Counted from the first letter of the stretch, positions 23,526 to 38,112 are shown. The stretch: DNA of 64,000 nucleotides from Oleispirillum naphthae (GCA_027864655.1 JAQAZG010000001.1:372001-436000); one strand, 5' to 3'. Notes: generated by a model from the letters alone, not told the origin. Translations and numbers: made by a program.

Positions 23526-25382
23526 ATGACCACTGCAGTGAAAGAAGCCGAGGACCGCCTGCTGCTGTCCGGCAACGAGGCGGTCGCCCGCGCCGCCTGG
23601 GAGGCCGGGGTGAAGGTCGCCACCTCCTATCCCGGCACGCCGGCCACCGAAATCCTCGAGGCGATCGCGCTCTACCCGAACCTGCACGCGCAGTTCTCGG
23701 TCAACGAGAAGGTGGCGATGGAAGTCGCCATCGGCGCCGCGATGTCGGGGGTGCGCGCGCTGTGCTCGATGAAGCATGTGGGGATGAACGTCGCCGCCGA
23801 CGCCTTCATGACCTATACCCTCACCGGCACCAAGGGCGGCCTGGTGATCGTGGTGGCCGACGACGTCGGCCTCTCCTCGTCGCAGAACGAGCAGGACTCC
23901 CGCTACTGGGGCCGCTTCGGCCACATGCCGATGCTGGAGCCCGCGGATTCGCAGGAAGCCTATGAGATGACCAAGGCGGCGTTCGAGATTTCCGAACGCT
24001 TCGCCACTCCGGTGATCCTGCGCGCCACCACCCGGGTCTGCCACGTCAAGGCGGTGGCGGTGGTGGGCGAACGCGTCGAAGGACCGAAGGCGGAGTTCGT
24101 GCCCGAGGCGGCGCGCTGGGTGATGGTGCCCGGCAACGCGCGCAACCGCCTGCCGCTGATGGCGGCGCGCGACGTGGCGCTCAAGGCCTTCACCGAGGAA
24201 ACCGGCCTCAACCGCATCGACGAAGGCTCCGACCGCCGCGTCGGCTTCGTCACCTCCGGCCCGGTGGCGACGACCCTGCGCGAGGTCTTCCCCGATGCGC
24301 CGATCTTCAAGCTCGGCTTCTCCTGCCCGCTGCCGATCGAACGGCTGCGCGCCTTCGCCGCGACGGTGGATACCCTGGTGGTGGCGGAGGAGACCGAGCC
24401 CCTGATCGAGATGGAGATGAAGGCCGCGGGCATCGCGGTGCGCGGCAAGGAGATCCTGCCGCGCTTCGGCGAACTCCTGCCCCACGTCGTCGGCCCGGCG
24501 GTGCGGCCTCTGCTCGGCATCGCGGAACCGCCCGCTCCCGCCGCCCCGGCGAAGCTCTTCCCGCGGCCGCCGACGCTGTGCCCGGCGTGCCCGCACCTCG
24601 CGGTCTATCATACCCTGGCGCGGCTGCGCAAAAAGGTGGTGATCGCGGGCGACATCGGCTGCTACAGCCTGGGCGCGGGCCACCCGTGGGGGGCGCTCGA
24701 CACCTGCGTTTCCATGGGCGCTTCCATGGGCGTGGCGCTGGGCATGGACAAGGCCCGCGACGAAGACGACCGCGACAAGGCGGTGCTTGCGGTGATCGGC
24801 GATTCCACCTTCCTGCACATGGGCATGCAGGGCCTCCTGGACATCACCTACACCGGCGGCAACGTCACCGTGCTGCTGATGGACAACGGCACCACCGGCA
24901 TGACCGGCGGCCAGAACCACCCGGCCAACGGCCGCGACCTCAAGGGCGCCCCGGCGCCGAAGGTGGACTTCGCCAGGCTGGTCACCGCGCTCGGCGTCGC
25001 GCCGGAACGGGTGCACGTGGTGGACCCCTACCAGCTGCCGGTGCTCGACCGCACCCTGCGGCAGGAGATCGCCACCCCCGGCCCGTCGGTGATCATCACC
25101 AACCGGCCGTGCACCCTGATCGAGGCGTTCGAGCGGCACCAGCCCTACCATACCGACGAGGACGCCTGCACCGGCTGCGGCAAGTGCATCGACATCGGCT
25201 GCCCGGCGATCTCGGTGGCGCGCCGCGAGACCGCGGTGCGCAAGAACGGGCGCGAGGTGGAACTCGCCTTCGCCCGCATCGACACCGCCGTGTGCACCGG
25301 CTGCGGCATGTGCGTCAACGTCTGCGCGTCGGAAGCGATCGTGCGCGACGAAACTGCGGCGAAGGAGGATTGCCGGCCATGA
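23526..25382 (+). CDS. iorA: Indolepyruvate:ferredoxin oxidoreductase, alpha subunit
   Basis: This 618-residue protein has an N-terminal pyrimidine domain (SGNEAVARAAWEAGVKVATSYPGTPATE), a TPP-binding domain (GDIGCYSLGAGHPWGALDTC, then GDSTFLHMG and the NGTTGMTGGQ motif) and a C-terminal ferredoxin-like part. That part has two [4Fe-4S] motifs, CTGCGKCIDIGCP and CTGCGMCVNVC. The second has Ala in place of the usual Pro. IorAB decarboxylates indolepyruvate and other arylpyruvates to aryl-acetyl-CoA and reduces ferredoxin. The frame is open far upstream, but ATG 23526 follows GAGGGAGAA 12 bp after paaK. Its stop overlaps iorB. Confidence 0.95.
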   Translation: MTTAVKEAEDRLLLSGNEAVARAAWEAGVKVATSYPGTPATEILEAIALYPNLHAQFSVNEKVAMEVAIGAAMSGVRALCSMKHVGMNVAADAFMTYTLTGTKGGLVIVVADDVGLSSSQNEQDSRYWGRFGHMPMLEPADSQEAYEMTKAAFEISERFATPVILRATTRVCHVKAVAVVGERVEGPKAEFVPEAARWVMVPGNARNRLPLMAARDVALKAFTEETGLNRIDEGSDRRVGFVTSGPVATTLREVFPDAPIFKLGFSCPLPIERLRAFAATVDTLVVAEETEPLIEMEMKAAGIAVRGKEILPRFGELLPHVVGPAVRPLLGIAEPPAPAAPAKLFPRPPTLCPACPHLAVYHTLARLRKKVVIAGDIGCYSLGAGHPWGALDTCVSMGASMGVALGMDKARDEDDRDKAVLAVIGDSTFLHMGMQGLLDITYTGGNVTVLLMDNGTTGMTGGQNHPANGRDLKGAPAPKVDFARLVTALGVAPERVHVVDPYQLPVLDRTLRQEIATPGPSVIITNRPCTLIEAFERHQPYHTDEDACTGCGKCIDIGCPAISVARRETAVRKNGREVELAFARIDTAVCTGCGMCVNVCASEAIVRDETAAKEDCRP

Positions 25383-25975
25383 GCATCACCAACATCCTGG
25401 TCGCGGGCACCGGCGGGCAAGGCGTGATGACCGCCGCCGAGATTCTCGCCCTCGCGGCGCTCGCCCACGGCTACGACGTGAAGAAGACCGAGGTGGCGGG
25501 CATGGCGCAGCGCGGCGGCGTGGTGACCTCGCACCTGCGCTTCGGCGAAAAGGTTCTCTCCCCGGTGATCCCGGCAGGCGAGGCCGACGTGCTGCTCGCC
25601 TTCGAGGCGGCGGAGGCGTTGCGCTGCTGCCACGAACTGCGGCCCGCGGGGGTGATCCTGGTCAACACGCTCCGGCTCGCGCCGCCGGTGGTCTCCACCG
25701 GGCTGTTCGCCTATCCCGACGACCCGATCGCGTCGCTGCGCGCCACCGGCCGCACCGTCTATGCCTTCGACGCCGGGGCGATCGCCCGCGAACTGGGGGA
25801 GATCAAGCTGATCAACACGGTGATGCTCGGCGCGATCTCCGACCATCTGCCGTTCCCTCAGGACGAGTTGAAGGAGCGCATCGTCGCACGCTTCCGCGAC
25901 CGCAAGCCGGAACTCGCCGAGGCCAACGCCCGCGCCTTCGACATGGGCCGCGCCCAGGCCCGCGCCGCCGCCTGA
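25379..25975 (+). CDS. iorB: Indolepyruvate:ferredoxin oxidoreductase, beta subunit
   Basis: This 198-residue protein of the 2-oxoacid:ferredoxin oxidoreductase gamma-domain type has an N-terminal NILVAGTGGQGVMTAAEIL, the family glycine motif, then KKTEVAGMAQRGGVVTSHLR, typical of IorB. It pairs with IorA and contributes to the CoA/subunit interface. The ATG at 25379 overlaps the iorA stop (ATGA) and is preceded by AAGGAGG, so translation is coupled. It is the last gene of the paaK-iorA-iorB unit and is followed by a GC-rich hairpin. Confidence 0.93.
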   Translation: MSITNILVAGTGGQGVMTAAEILALAALAHGYDVKKTEVAGMAQRGGVVTSHLRFGEKVLSPVIPAGEADVLLAFEAAEALRCCHELRPAGVILVNTLRLAPPVVSTGLFAYPDDPIASLRATGRTVYAFDAGAIARELGEIKLINTVMLGAISDHLPFPQDELKERIVARFRDRKPELAEANARAFDMGRAQARAAA

Positions 25976-27184
<1,209 letters not shown>

Positions 27185-27269
27185 GACGCCGGGTGTGTAA
27201 CGACGCGTGGGACGGGCGGCGCGAGGGGGTCCTCCGGCCGCTCCGCCCCGGGTTTAGGTCTGCTTGAAA

Positions 27270-27293
27270 GGCGGAGCGAAGGGTCGCTCCGCC
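27270..27293 (+). other. Stable hairpin in the nifJ leader
   Basis: A perfect 10-bp stem (27270-27279 with 27284-27293, loop AGGG) ends 17 bases before the nifJ Shine-Dalgarno. There is no T-run, so it is not a classical terminator of ldh. It may stabilise the nifJ message or mark processing between ldh and nifJ. Confidence 0.45.
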
Positions 27294-27324
27294 GGGGTCC
27301 AAGCCGGAACAGGAGTGCCGATCT

Positions 27325-30873
<3,549 letters not shown>

Positions 30874-30901
30874 CCGCCTCTCCGGTCTCCGGACACGGCC
30901 C

Positions 30902-30929
30902 GGCCCCCCGCTCTGCGGGGGGCCTTTTT
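30902..30929 (+). terminator. Rho-independent terminator of nifJ
   Basis: A perfect 10-bp GC stem (30902-30911 with 30915-30924) has a 3-base loop and five T's directly after it. It lies 28 bp behind the nifJ stop. Confidence 0.96.
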
Positions 30930-31071
30930 CATGCGCTTTTTTCCGGTCGTGCGATTTTTGCGGCAAGAGCCATAGGTGGCGGCGGGCGGCCACCTACATG
31001 AGAAAGAGAATAATCGAGCCTGACATTCTACCCGAAATGTTCGGAACAGGCCCCGCCGAGGAACCGACACC

Positions 31072-32751
31072 ATGCAAAATCTCTCTATCGGTGCAAAGAT
31101 CAATGTTCTCGCCGCTCTTATGGGGATATTGGCGTTGGTCATCGGATTGGCCGGCCTGCACGGCATGTGGGTGTTCAATCAACGCACCGACGACATGCTG
31201 GATCTTGGCAAGCGCGCCCTCGTCGCCGAGCGGGTCAACGGCCTGGTGCTGGCCGTGGTGATGGACAGCCGCGGCCTCTATATGGCGAAATCGCCGGAAC
31301 AGGTGGAAAAGTTCGGCAAACCCCTGCTCAAGAACCTGGAAACGCTACAGCAGGACGTCGCCGCCTGGAAGACGCTGCTGCCGCAGGATCAGCGCGCCGA
31401 ATTCGCCGCGCTCGAGACCGCATCCGCCGATTTCGTGAAATTCCGCTCCGAGACGGTGCGCCGGGCGCGCGAGGGCGGCGGCCCCGCCGCCGACGCCTAC
31501 GGCAACAACGACGACAACCGCAAGAACCGCCAGGCATTCAACGTCCAGATCGTCCGCCGCGTCGATGCCTACGCCAAGGCGATGGCGCAGGTGAACGACG
31601 ACATGGGCGCCTTTTTCCGCACGCGCCTGGCGATTTCCGTCGGGGCGCTGGCGCTCGGCCTCGCCGCGGGCATCGTGTTGTCGCGGCTGATCGGCCGGGG
31701 GATGATCTCGCAGCCGATCCAGGCGATGACCGGGGCGATGCGCGCGCTCGCCGCCGGCAACGCCGAGGTGGATATCCCCGGCCTCGCGGCCCACGACGAA
31801 ATCGGCGACATGGCCAAGGCGGTGGAGGTGTTCCGCGCCAACAAACAGGAGGCCGACCGCCTCGCCGCAGAACAGGAGGCGGCACGCGCGCGCCAGGCGG
31901 AACGCGTCCGCACCATCGACGGACTGGTCGCCTCCTTCCAGAACCTCTCCGAAGCCGCCCTCCAGGCCCTGGGCGCGGCCACCGGCGAGCTGGAGGGCAC
32001 GGCGCACGGCCTTGCGCTCACCGCCGAGCACGCCAACCAGCGCACCGCCGCGGTCGCGGCTGCGACCGAAGAGGCCTCGACCAACGTGCAGACGGTGGCC
32101 ACCGCGGCGGAGGAACTCTCCGCGGCGATTCACGAGATCGCCCGCCAGGTGGCGCAGTCGAGCGATCTCTCGACCACGGCACAAGACGAGATGGCCCGCG
32201 CCAAGACGATCATGGAGCACCTCGCCGCCGCCTCGGCGCGCATCGGCGACGTGGTCGATCTGATCACCGACATCGCCAGCCAGACCAACCTTCTCGCCCT
32301 CAACGCCACGATCGAGGCGGCGCGCGCGGGCGAGATGGGCAAGGGCTTCGCGGTGGTCGCGGGCGAGGTGAAGAACCTCGCCAACCAGACCGCCAAGGCC
32401 ACCGAGGAGATCCAGGCGCAAATCGGTGCGGTGCAGCAGACCGTGGACGAAGCGGTGACCGCCATTTCCGCCGTCTCCGAGCACATGGACAAGATCGGCG
32501 AGATCTCCGGCGCCATCGCCTCGGCGGTGGAGGAGCAATCCGCCGCCACCAACGAGATCGCCCGCAACGTCCAGGAGGCCGCCGCAGGCACCCAGGAGGT
32601 GGCGAGCGGCATCGCCGGGGTCAGCCAGGCCGCCGGGGAGACCGGCCTCGCCTCCAACGCGGTGCTGGAAGCGGTGCAGACCCTGTCGCGCCAGACCGGC
32701 ATTCTGCGTGACGAGATCGGCCGCTTCCTCACGGAGGTGAAGGCCGCCTGA
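31072..32751 (+). CDS. Methyl-accepting chemotaxis protein
   Basis: This 559-residue chemoreceptor has an N-terminal membrane helix (about 13-35), a ~150-residue periplasmic helical ligand domain, a second helix (about 190-210, [19 protein letters not shown]), HAMP ([17 protein letters not shown]...) and a cytoplasmic signalling domain. The hairpin tip [21 protein letters not shown] and the [14 protein letters not shown] flank are conserved. It would signal through CheA/CheW to the flagella; the ligand is unknown. No C-terminal CheR-binding pentapeptide is seen (it ends VKAA). It stands alone between two terminators. A perfect 8-bp hairpin (30973-30996) lies in its leader, and GAGGAACC precedes ATG 31072. 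Confidence 0.95.
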   Translation: MQNLSIGAKINVLAALMGILALVIGLAGLHGMWVFNQRTDDMLDLGKRALVAERVNGLVLAVVMDSRGLYMAKSPEQVEKFGKPLLKNLETLQQDVAAWKTLLPQDQRAEFAALETASADFVKFRSETVRRAREGGGPAADAYGNNDDNRKNRQAFNVQIVRRVDAYAKAMAQVNDDMGAFFRTRLAISVGALALGLAAGIVLSRLIGRGMISQPIQAMTGAMRALAAGNAEVDIPGLAAHDEIGDMAKAVEVFRANKQEADRLAAEQEAARARQAERVRTIDGLVASFQNLSEAALQALGAATGELEGTAHGLALTAEHANQRTAAVAAATEEASTNVQTVATAAEELSAAIHEIARQVAQSSDLSTTAQDEMARAKTIMEHLAAASARIGDVVDLITDIASQTNLLALNATIEAARAGEMGKGFAVVAGEVKNLANQTAKATEEIQAQIGAVQQTVDEAVTAISAVSEHMDKIGEISGAIASAVEEQSAATNEIARNVQEAAAGTQEVASGIAGVSQAAGETGLASNAVLEAVQTLSRQTGILRDEIGRFLTEVKAA

Positions 32752-32771
32752 CCCTTTTAAGCGCGCCCGAA

Positions 32772-32807
32772 CCGCCGCCCCGGACCGCCCGGGGCGGCGG
32801 TTTTTTT
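32772..32807 (+). terminator. Rho-independent terminator after the first chemoreceptor
   Basis: A stem of 10 to 12 bp (arms 32772-32783 and 32789-32800) is closed by a short loop and followed by seven T's. It lies 20 bp behind the MCP stop. Confidence 0.95.
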
Positions 32808-32867
32808 CTCCGCCATTCCCTCTCCAGGTTACAATCCGTTGAACCATAATATTTATACGTGCAATCC

Positions 32868-32895
32868 TTGAAGTGCATGAATATGCATCTACTTT
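32868..32895 (+). promoter_or_regulatory. Possible promoter of the hemerythrin chemoreceptor
   Basis: TTGAAG (32868-32873) and TACTTT (32890-32895) are 16 bases apart in an unusually AT-rich stretch, about 50 bases before the gene. They were chosen by eye; the same region has other TA-rich hexamers. Confidence 0.35.
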
Positions 32896-32947
32896 CTACT
32901 TTTAGGACAGATCGCGTCACCACCCGCATCGCCGCAAGGAACCCAGA

Positions 32948-35422
32948 ATGACCACAGCGCCCCTGATCGTCTGGAGCGACGCCTTCTCCCTCGGAATTCC
33001 CGAGCTCGACGCCGACCACCGCAAACTCGTGGACTTCATCAACCGCCTCAACGAGATCGCCGCCGGAGCGGATTCCACGGAGGCCTTCTATGCCGAGGTC
33101 GGCAATCTGCATGCGCACCTGCGCGCCCACTTCGGCCGCGAGGAGGCGATGCTGCACAAGGCGTTGCCCCCTGCCGAGGCGCAGGCGCACATCGCCCATC
33201 ATCAGGAGACCGAAGCTTTCTTCGGCCGCCTGCTGCAAGGCGGCGAGCGGGACATTCCGCAAGAAACGGTGTTGCGCTATCTCCAGCACTGGCTGCTCGA
33301 CCACGTCCTCGTCGGCGACAACCAGGCGCGCGAGAAGCTGATCGAAGCGGGGCACATTCCGCGCGACGCCATCGACCGCCCGCCGCGCATGTCGCGGCTG
33401 CGCATCGGCTCGCGCATCTGGATGATGGCCGCGGCGCCGCTGCTGCTGCTGCTGCTCGCCGCGGCGCAGCTGGGCCTGCGCGAATACCGCAACGCCGACT
33501 CCCTCGACCATGTGGCGGAACTCAGCCGCAGCGCCGCGATCTTCGGCGACGTGGTGCACGCGCTGCAGAAGGAGCGCGGCGCCTCCGCCGGTTTCCTCAA
33601 CAGCAAGGGCGCGCAGTTCGCGGCCGACGTGCGGCAGTTCCGTCAGGAGAGCGACGCCGCGATGCGCCGCCTGGAAGCCGCCCTGGGCGACGGCGCGGCC
33701 CTCGGCCTCGCCGCCGAGGTTGCGGCGATCCGCAGCGCCGCCACGGGCCTCGGCGCCCTGCGCGGCCGCGTCGATGCGTTCGGCATTCCCGTCGCCGAGG
33801 AAGTGGCAGCCTACACCAAGGCGATCGACGACATTCTCGCGGGCGTGGACGACATGGCCGCCCTCTCCCCGGACGAGGACACCGCCCGCGAGATGAGCGC
33901 CTTCGCCATCTTCCTGCACGGCAAGGACCTGGCGGGGATCGAGCGGGCGCGCGGCGCCGCCGGGTTCGGCGCGGGCAAGTTCACGCCCGCTCTGTTTCAG
34001 GGATTCGTCGGCGTCGGCGCGGCGCAGGACGCCTATTTCGCCATCGCGCGGGACACCGCCTCCGGCCGCAACCGGGAGGCCCTCGACGCGGCCTTCTCCG
34101 GAACCGCGGAAACCGAGGTGGCGCGCCTGCGCAAGATCGCCGCCGGCGGCATGGAGAGCGGCGACTTCGCCGGGGTCACCGGCACGGCCTGGTTCGACGC
34201 CGCGACGCGGCGCATCGACGTGCTGAAGGCCACCGAGAACACCCTCGCCGCCAACCTTGCCGCCGATGCCTCCGCCAAGGCGGCGGCGGCGCGGCAGACC
34301 GCCTATCTCGCCACCGGCGGCATGGCCGCGCTGCTGCTTGCCGTCGGCGCGCTGGTCGCCGCGATCATCGCCTCGATCACCCGCCCGATGGAGGATCTGC
34401 GCACCGCCATCGCCAAGTTGAGCGCGGGCGACATCACCGTGCCGGTGCGCGGCCAGACCCGCCACGACGAGATCGGCCTGATCGCACGGGCGGTGCATGC
34501 CTTCCGCCAGAATCTCGTGCGCAACGGCTTCTCCGAAGCCGGAAACGCCGTGGACGTCACCGTGGAGGCGCGGCGCGCACAGACCCGTGCCGCGATCACC
34601 CAGACCTTCCGCGGCGACATCGAAAGCTTCCTCACCACGCTCACCCAGGCGGCTCAGGCCTTGCAGGAGGCGGCAAACAGCATGGAATTCTCCACCGGAC
34701 AGAGCCACCGCCAGGCGCAGCAGGTCGCCACCGCGGCGGAGGGGGCGGCGCAATCGGTGGATGCGGTGGCCGCCGCGGCGGAGGAGCTTTCCGCCTCGAT
34801 CGGCGAGATCGCGCGCCAGGTCACCCGCTCCGCCGAGGTCAGCCGCAACGTCGCCGACAGCTCGGAAACCGCGCAAGGCGCCATGGAGGCCCTCTCCACC
34901 AGCGCGGTGAAGATCGGCGACATCATCGGCATCATCACCGACATCGCCAGTCAGACCAACCTCTTGGCGCTCAACGCCACGATCGAGGCGGCGCGCGCGG
35001 GCGATGCGGGCAAGGGCTTCGCCGTAGTGGCGGGCGAGGTCAAGACCCTGGCCGGCCAGACCGCCAAGGCGACGGAGGAAATCGAGGCGCAGGTCGGCGC
35101 GGTGCAGGCCGCCACCGGCCAGGTGGTCAGCGCCATCGATGTGGTCTCCCGCAACGTGCGGGAGATGAGCGAGATCGCAGGCTCCATCGCCGGCGCAATC
35201 GAAGAACAGCGCGCCGCCACCGAGGAAATCAGCAACAGCGTGGTCAACGCCGCGGGCGGCACCCGCAACGTCACCTCCAACATCGCGGGCGTGGCGGACG
35301 CCAACGACCGCATCGGCGAAATGTCGAAAACCGTGTCCAGCGCCGCGGAACAGATGGCGGAACACACCAACACCCTGCGCCGCCAGGTGGAAAGCTATCT
35401 GCGCGACGTCGCCACCGCCTGA
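32948..35422 (+). CDS. Chemoreceptor with hemerythrin, NIT and HAMP domains
   Basis: This 824-residue protein starts with a cytoplasmic bacteriohemerythrin (residues 1-130). Likely di-iron ligands are H24 in DADHRKL, H61 and E65 in RAHFGREE, H81/H85 in HIAHHQET, and H119 and D124 in [11 protein letters not shown] membrane helix follows (about 158-176). The periplasmic part has the NIT-domain hallmark [16 protein letters not shown]. After a second helix (about 459-478) come HAMP and the MCP signalling domain with [21 protein letters not shown] and [14 protein letters not shown]. Hemerythrin suggests O2, NO or redox sensing inside, and NIT suggests nitrate/nitrite sensing outside; both are inferences. 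It is monocistronic. Confidence 0.93.
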   Translation: MTTAPLIVWSDAFSLGIPELDADHRKLVDFINRLNEIAAGADSTEAFYAEVGNLHAHLRAHFGREEAMLHKALPPAEAQAHIAHHQETEAFFGRLLQGGERDIPQETVLRYLQHWLLDHVLVGDNQAREKLIEAGHIPRDAIDRPPRMSRLRIGSRIWMMAAAPLLLLLLAAAQLGLREYRNADSLDHVAELSRSAAIFGDVVHALQKERGASAGFLNSKGAQFAADVRQFRQESDAAMRRLEAALGDGAALGLAAEVAAIRSAATGLGALRGRVDAFGIPVAEEVAAYTKAIDDILAGVDDMAALSPDEDTAREMSAFAIFLHGKDLAGIERARGAAGFGAGKFTPALFQGFVGVGAAQDAYFAIARDTASGRNREALDAAFSGTAETEVARLRKIAAGGMESGDFAGVTGTAWFDAATRRIDVLKATENTLAANLAADASAKAAAARQTAYLATGGMAALLLAVGALVAAIIASITRPMEDLRTAIAKLSAGDITVPVRGQTRHDEIGLIARAVHAFRQNLVRNGFSEAGNAVDVTVEARRAQTRAAITQTFRGDIESFLTTLTQAAQALQEAANSMEFSTGQSHRQAQQVATAAEGAAQSVDAVAAAAEELSASIGEIARQVTRSAEVSRNVADSSETAQGAMEALSTSAVKIGDIIGIITDIASQTNLLALNATIEAARAGDAGKGFAVVAGEVKTLAGQTAKATEEIEAQVGAVQAATGQVVSAIDVVSRNVREMSEIAGSIAGAIEEQRAATEEISNSVVNAAGGTRNVTSNIAGVADANDRIGEMSKTVSSAAEQMAEHTNTLRRQVESYLRDVATA

Positions 35423-35508
35423 GCGCGGCGGGGGAGCGCCGCACCGCGCTCCCCCTCCCCAAACGCGGCGCGATCCTGTAGTGTCGGTGTGTCTTTCAGG
35501 ATCCTGTC

Positions 35509-36063
35509 ATGTCCCTGCCGGTTTCCCTCTATTACGCCAGCCACGACGGCCACACCCGCCGCATCGCCGCACGCTTCGCGGCGCGCCTGCGCGAAGCCGG
35601 GTGCGCGGTCGCGGTCACCGATCTCGCCGACCGCCAGCCCGATGCCGCGGAGGTTACGGCGGCGGGCGTGGTCGCCGTGATCGCGGCGATCCGCTACGGG
35701 CACCACCTGCCGCCCGCGCGGCGCATGGTGACGGCGCACCGCGCCCGCCTGGCGGGAAAGCCTCTCGCGGTGATCTCGGTCAACCTGACGGCGCGCAAGC
35801 CGGAAAAACGGACGCTGCAAAGCTCGGTCTATCTGCGCAAGTGGATGGCGCGCGCCGGGCTTTCGCCCGCGGTGGCGGCGGCGGTGGCGGGCAGGCTCGA
35901 CTACCCGCGTTACGGCTGGTTCGACCGCTTGATGATCCGCCTGATCATGACCCTCACCAAGGGCCCCACCGATCCCAGCCGGACCATCGAGTTCACCGAC
36001 TGGGACCAGGTGGACGGCCTCGCCGCGGAAATCGCCCGCCTGGCGGGCGCGGACGGCGCCTGA
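35509..36063 (+). CDS. hemG: Menaquinone-type protoporphyrinogen IX oxidase, HemG
   Basis: This 184-residue long-chain flavodoxin matches E. coli HemG across its length: an N-terminal flavodoxin loop (YYASHDGHTRRIA), IAAIRYGHHLP, the highly specific SVNLTARKPEKRT, LDYPRYGWFDRLMIRLIM and FTDWDQV at the end. HemG oxidises protoporphyrinogen IX to protoporphyrin IX and passes electrons to respiratory quinones. It would thus keep heme synthesis going without oxygen. Most alphaproteobacteria use HemJ, so this enzyme is unusual here. It lies 86 bp after the chemoreceptor and tail-to-tail (19 bp) with the TonB receptor of a heme-type uptake system. Confidence 0.92.
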   Translation: MSLPVSLYYASHDGHTRRIAARFAARLREAGCAVAVTDLADRQPDAAEVTAAGVVAVIAAIRYGHHLPPARRMVTAHRARLAGKPLAVISVNLTARKPEKRTLQSSVYLRKWMARAGLSPAVAAAVAGRLDYPRYGWFDRLMIRLIMTLTKGPTDPSRTIEFTDWDQVDGLAAEIARLAGADGA

Positions 36064-36082
36064 AGCGCCGCCCGCAGCGGGT

Positions 36083-37993
36083 TTAGAACTTCACCCGCAT
36101 GCCGGCGTAGGCGGCGACCCCCGCATTGTTGGCGTTGTAGTACTGGCCGTAGTTCTTGTCGAAGAGGTTCTCCACCCGCCCGTAGACGGTGAAGGTGTCG
36201 TCGATCTTGTAATCGGCGCCGAGGTCCCATGTGGTGTAACCGCCGATGCGGTGGCGCGGCGAGGCGCCGCTCGGCTCGCTGGTATCGTAGCTGCCGGTGG
36301 CGACGGTGCCGCGGGTCCAGGTGGAGAGGCCGGGCACGGCGCGCGGATCGTAGGTGACGCGCAGCGAGGCGACGTGGTGCGGCTGGTACTCCATCGCCAG
36401 GCCCGTCGCGTTGTTGCGCGACTGCATGTAGGTGTGGGTGAGCGTCAGGCTGATCTCGTCGGTGGCCTCGACGCCTGCGCTGCTCTCGAAGCCCATGTGC
36501 CGCGCCGACTGCACGTTCCGATAGACCGAAGGCGTAACGCTGGAATCGCGTTCGATCTGGTTGGTCATGCGGTTGTTGAAGAACGTCACGTCGAAGTGTG
36601 CACGGTCGTTCAACAGCGCCTGCTCGACGCCGATGTCGTAACCCTGCGACTCTTCGGGCATCAGAATCGCGTTGCCGGCGTTGTTGTTGTAGTAGACCTG
36701 CACCAGGGTCGGTGCCTTGAAGCCGGTGCTGTAGCTGGCGTGGAGGCGCGTGCCGGTGTCCACGACCTTGTAGGATGCGGTGGTGCGGTAGGTGGTCTGG
36801 TCGCCGAAGGTATCGTGGTAGTACTGCCGCGCGCCCGCGGTGAGGGTCAGCGTGTCGTCCAGAAGGTTGAGCGCGTAGTCCGCGAACACACTGCTGTTGA
36901 CCAGGGACTTGTTGTCCTGCGAGGTGGCATCGGTGCGGAAGTGGTCGCGCTCCTGGTCGCCGCCGAAGACCACGGAGTGACCTTCCATGTGACGCAGCAC
37001 GCCCTGGTATTCGTAGCGCTGCAGATCGCCCCAGTAGCGGTTGGCCTTGGCTGTGGAATAGCGCGACGAGCGGGTGTTCACGTAGGCGTCCATGCGGCTC
37101 GCCGAGAAGGTGTTGTCGAGCAGGCCGTCGAACATGTTGGCCTGCATCTGCACCCGGCCGCTCTCGGTCTTCTGCAGCATGAAGCCGTCGGAGTCCTGAG
37201 TCCCAGACGAGGTGTCGTATTCCGCGGTGCCGCGCACGAAGTCGTAGCTGCCCTCGACGTTGAGCAGGTCGAGAATCCCCACGTCCCTCATCAGGTCGGC
37301 GCCGATCTTGGCGCTGTAGTTGACGTTGCGGGAGCCGTCGCTCTCATTCGGCGGCAGATTCTTGCGGTTATCGTCGCCGTGGGTGCTGAACCCGGCTCCG
37401 CCCACCTTGTAGTAGACGTTCTCATAGCGGCCCCAGGCGGACAACGAGGCGCGCCGCGTCACCAAAGTGCCGATCTCGGTGGTGGCGACGCCTTCCAGCA
37501 GCTTGCCGGAGTTCTTGCCCGACTTGGTGGTAATGGAGATCACGCCGCCGATCGCATCGCTGCCGTAGAGCGTGCTCTGGCTGCCGCGCAGCACCTCGAT
37601 TCGCTCGATATCCGAGGCCTGCAGATGGTTGAACGGGCGGTCGTACATCTGTGAGGCCTGATTGTCGATCTTCACCCCGTCGATCAAAACCAGGACGCGC
37701 CCGGAATCGTAACCGCGCACCTTGAACCGGGTATTGTAGTTGGAATTGCCGTTGGAATAGACGTAGAGGCCGGGAATGTCCTTCAGCACATCCTCGAGCG
37801 TCACCGCCTGCTTCTTTTCCAGCTCTTCGGCGGTGATCACGGTAACCGCGCTGCCGACCTGATCCGCCGCGGTTTCCACGCGGTTGGCCGATACCACCAT
37901 CTTGCCCAGGTCTTGATAACCGTCGGCCAGGGCGGGCGACGCCGCCAGCAGCACCGCGCCCATCGGCACGGCTGCACCATACCATTTCTTCAT
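36083..37993 (-). CDS. TonB-dependent outer-membrane receptor (BtuB-like)
   Basis: This 636-residue outer-membrane receptor has a signal peptide (KKWYGAAVPMGAVLLAASPALA) and a TonB-box-like segment (GKMVVSANR). A plug domain follows with DVLKDIPGLYV, FKVRGYDSGRVLVLIDG and IERIEVLRGSQSTLYGSDAIGG, then a 22-strand barrel ending in a terminal Phe (MRVKF). It resembles the BtuB/Cir branch, but the nearby hmuTUV-like importer favours heme or a metal chelate. The longest frame reaches 38071; ATG 37993 is chosen by signal peptide and GAGGGG 7 bases upstream. It is the last gene of the hmuTUV-receptor group. The 119-bp gap before it is too short for a cobalamin riboswitch and holds a motif shared with the hmuT promoter. 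Confidence 0.9.
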   Translation of the reverse strand: MKKWYGAAVPMGAVLLAASPALADGYQDLGKMVVSANRVETAADQVGSAVTVITAEELEKKQAVTLEDVLKDIPGLYVYSNGNSNYNTRFKVRGYDSGRVLVLIDGVKIDNQASQMYDRPFNHLQASDIERIEVLRGSQSTLYGSDAIGGVISITTKSGKNSGKLLEGVATTEIGTLVTRRASLSAWGRYENVYYKVGGAGFSTHGDDNRKNLPPNESDGSRNVNYSAKIGADLMRDVGILDLLNVEGSYDFVRGTAEYDTSSGTQDSDGFMLQKTESGRVQMQANMFDGLLDNTFSASRMDAYVNTRSSRYSTAKANRYWGDLQRYEYQGVLRHMEGHSVVFGGDQERDHFRTDATSQDNKSLVNSSVFADYALNLLDDTLTLTAGARQYYHDTFGDQTTYRTTASYKVVDTGTRLHASYSTGFKAPTLVQVYYNNNAGNAILMPEESQGYDIGVEQALLNDRAHFDVTFFNNRMTNQIERDSSVTPSVYRNVQSARHMGFESSAGVEATDEISLTLTHTYMQSRNNATGLAMEYQPHHVASLRVTYDPRAVPGLSTWTRGTVATGSYDTSEPSGASPRHRIGGYTTWDLGADYKIDDTFTVYGRVENLFDKNYGQYYNANNAGVAAYAGMRVKF

Positions 37994-38092
37994 GCTCTTA
38001 CCCCTCTTGTGTGCAAGCCAGACGAAATCCATGACGGCGCCCCCGCGCCAGGACCGTGCATACAAGATCACGTTTTCGGGGTCAAAGCTTTT

Positions 38093-38107
38093 GTTACTTT
38101 ATAACAT
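38093..38107. promoter_or_regulatory. Operator-like motif before the TonB receptor
   Basis: GTTACTTTATAACAT on the plus strand contains GTTA-5-TAAC symmetry and is 13/15 identical to the motif before hmuT (40861-40875, minus strand). It lies 99 bases upstream of the receptor ATG. The core resembles Zur/Fur-superfamily boxes (GTTATA...TATAAC type). A metal-responsive repressor site is an inference. Confidence 0.5.
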
Positions 38108-38112
38108 AAATT

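Noticed and set aside
36050-36090. Terminator between hemG and the TonB receptor
   Set aside because: Only a short GC palindrome without T-run is present; not convincing enough to list.
37994-38112. Cobalamin riboswitch before the BtuB-like receptor
   Set aside because: The gap is only 119 bp and no conserved B12-box was found; a metalloregulator-type motif is present instead.
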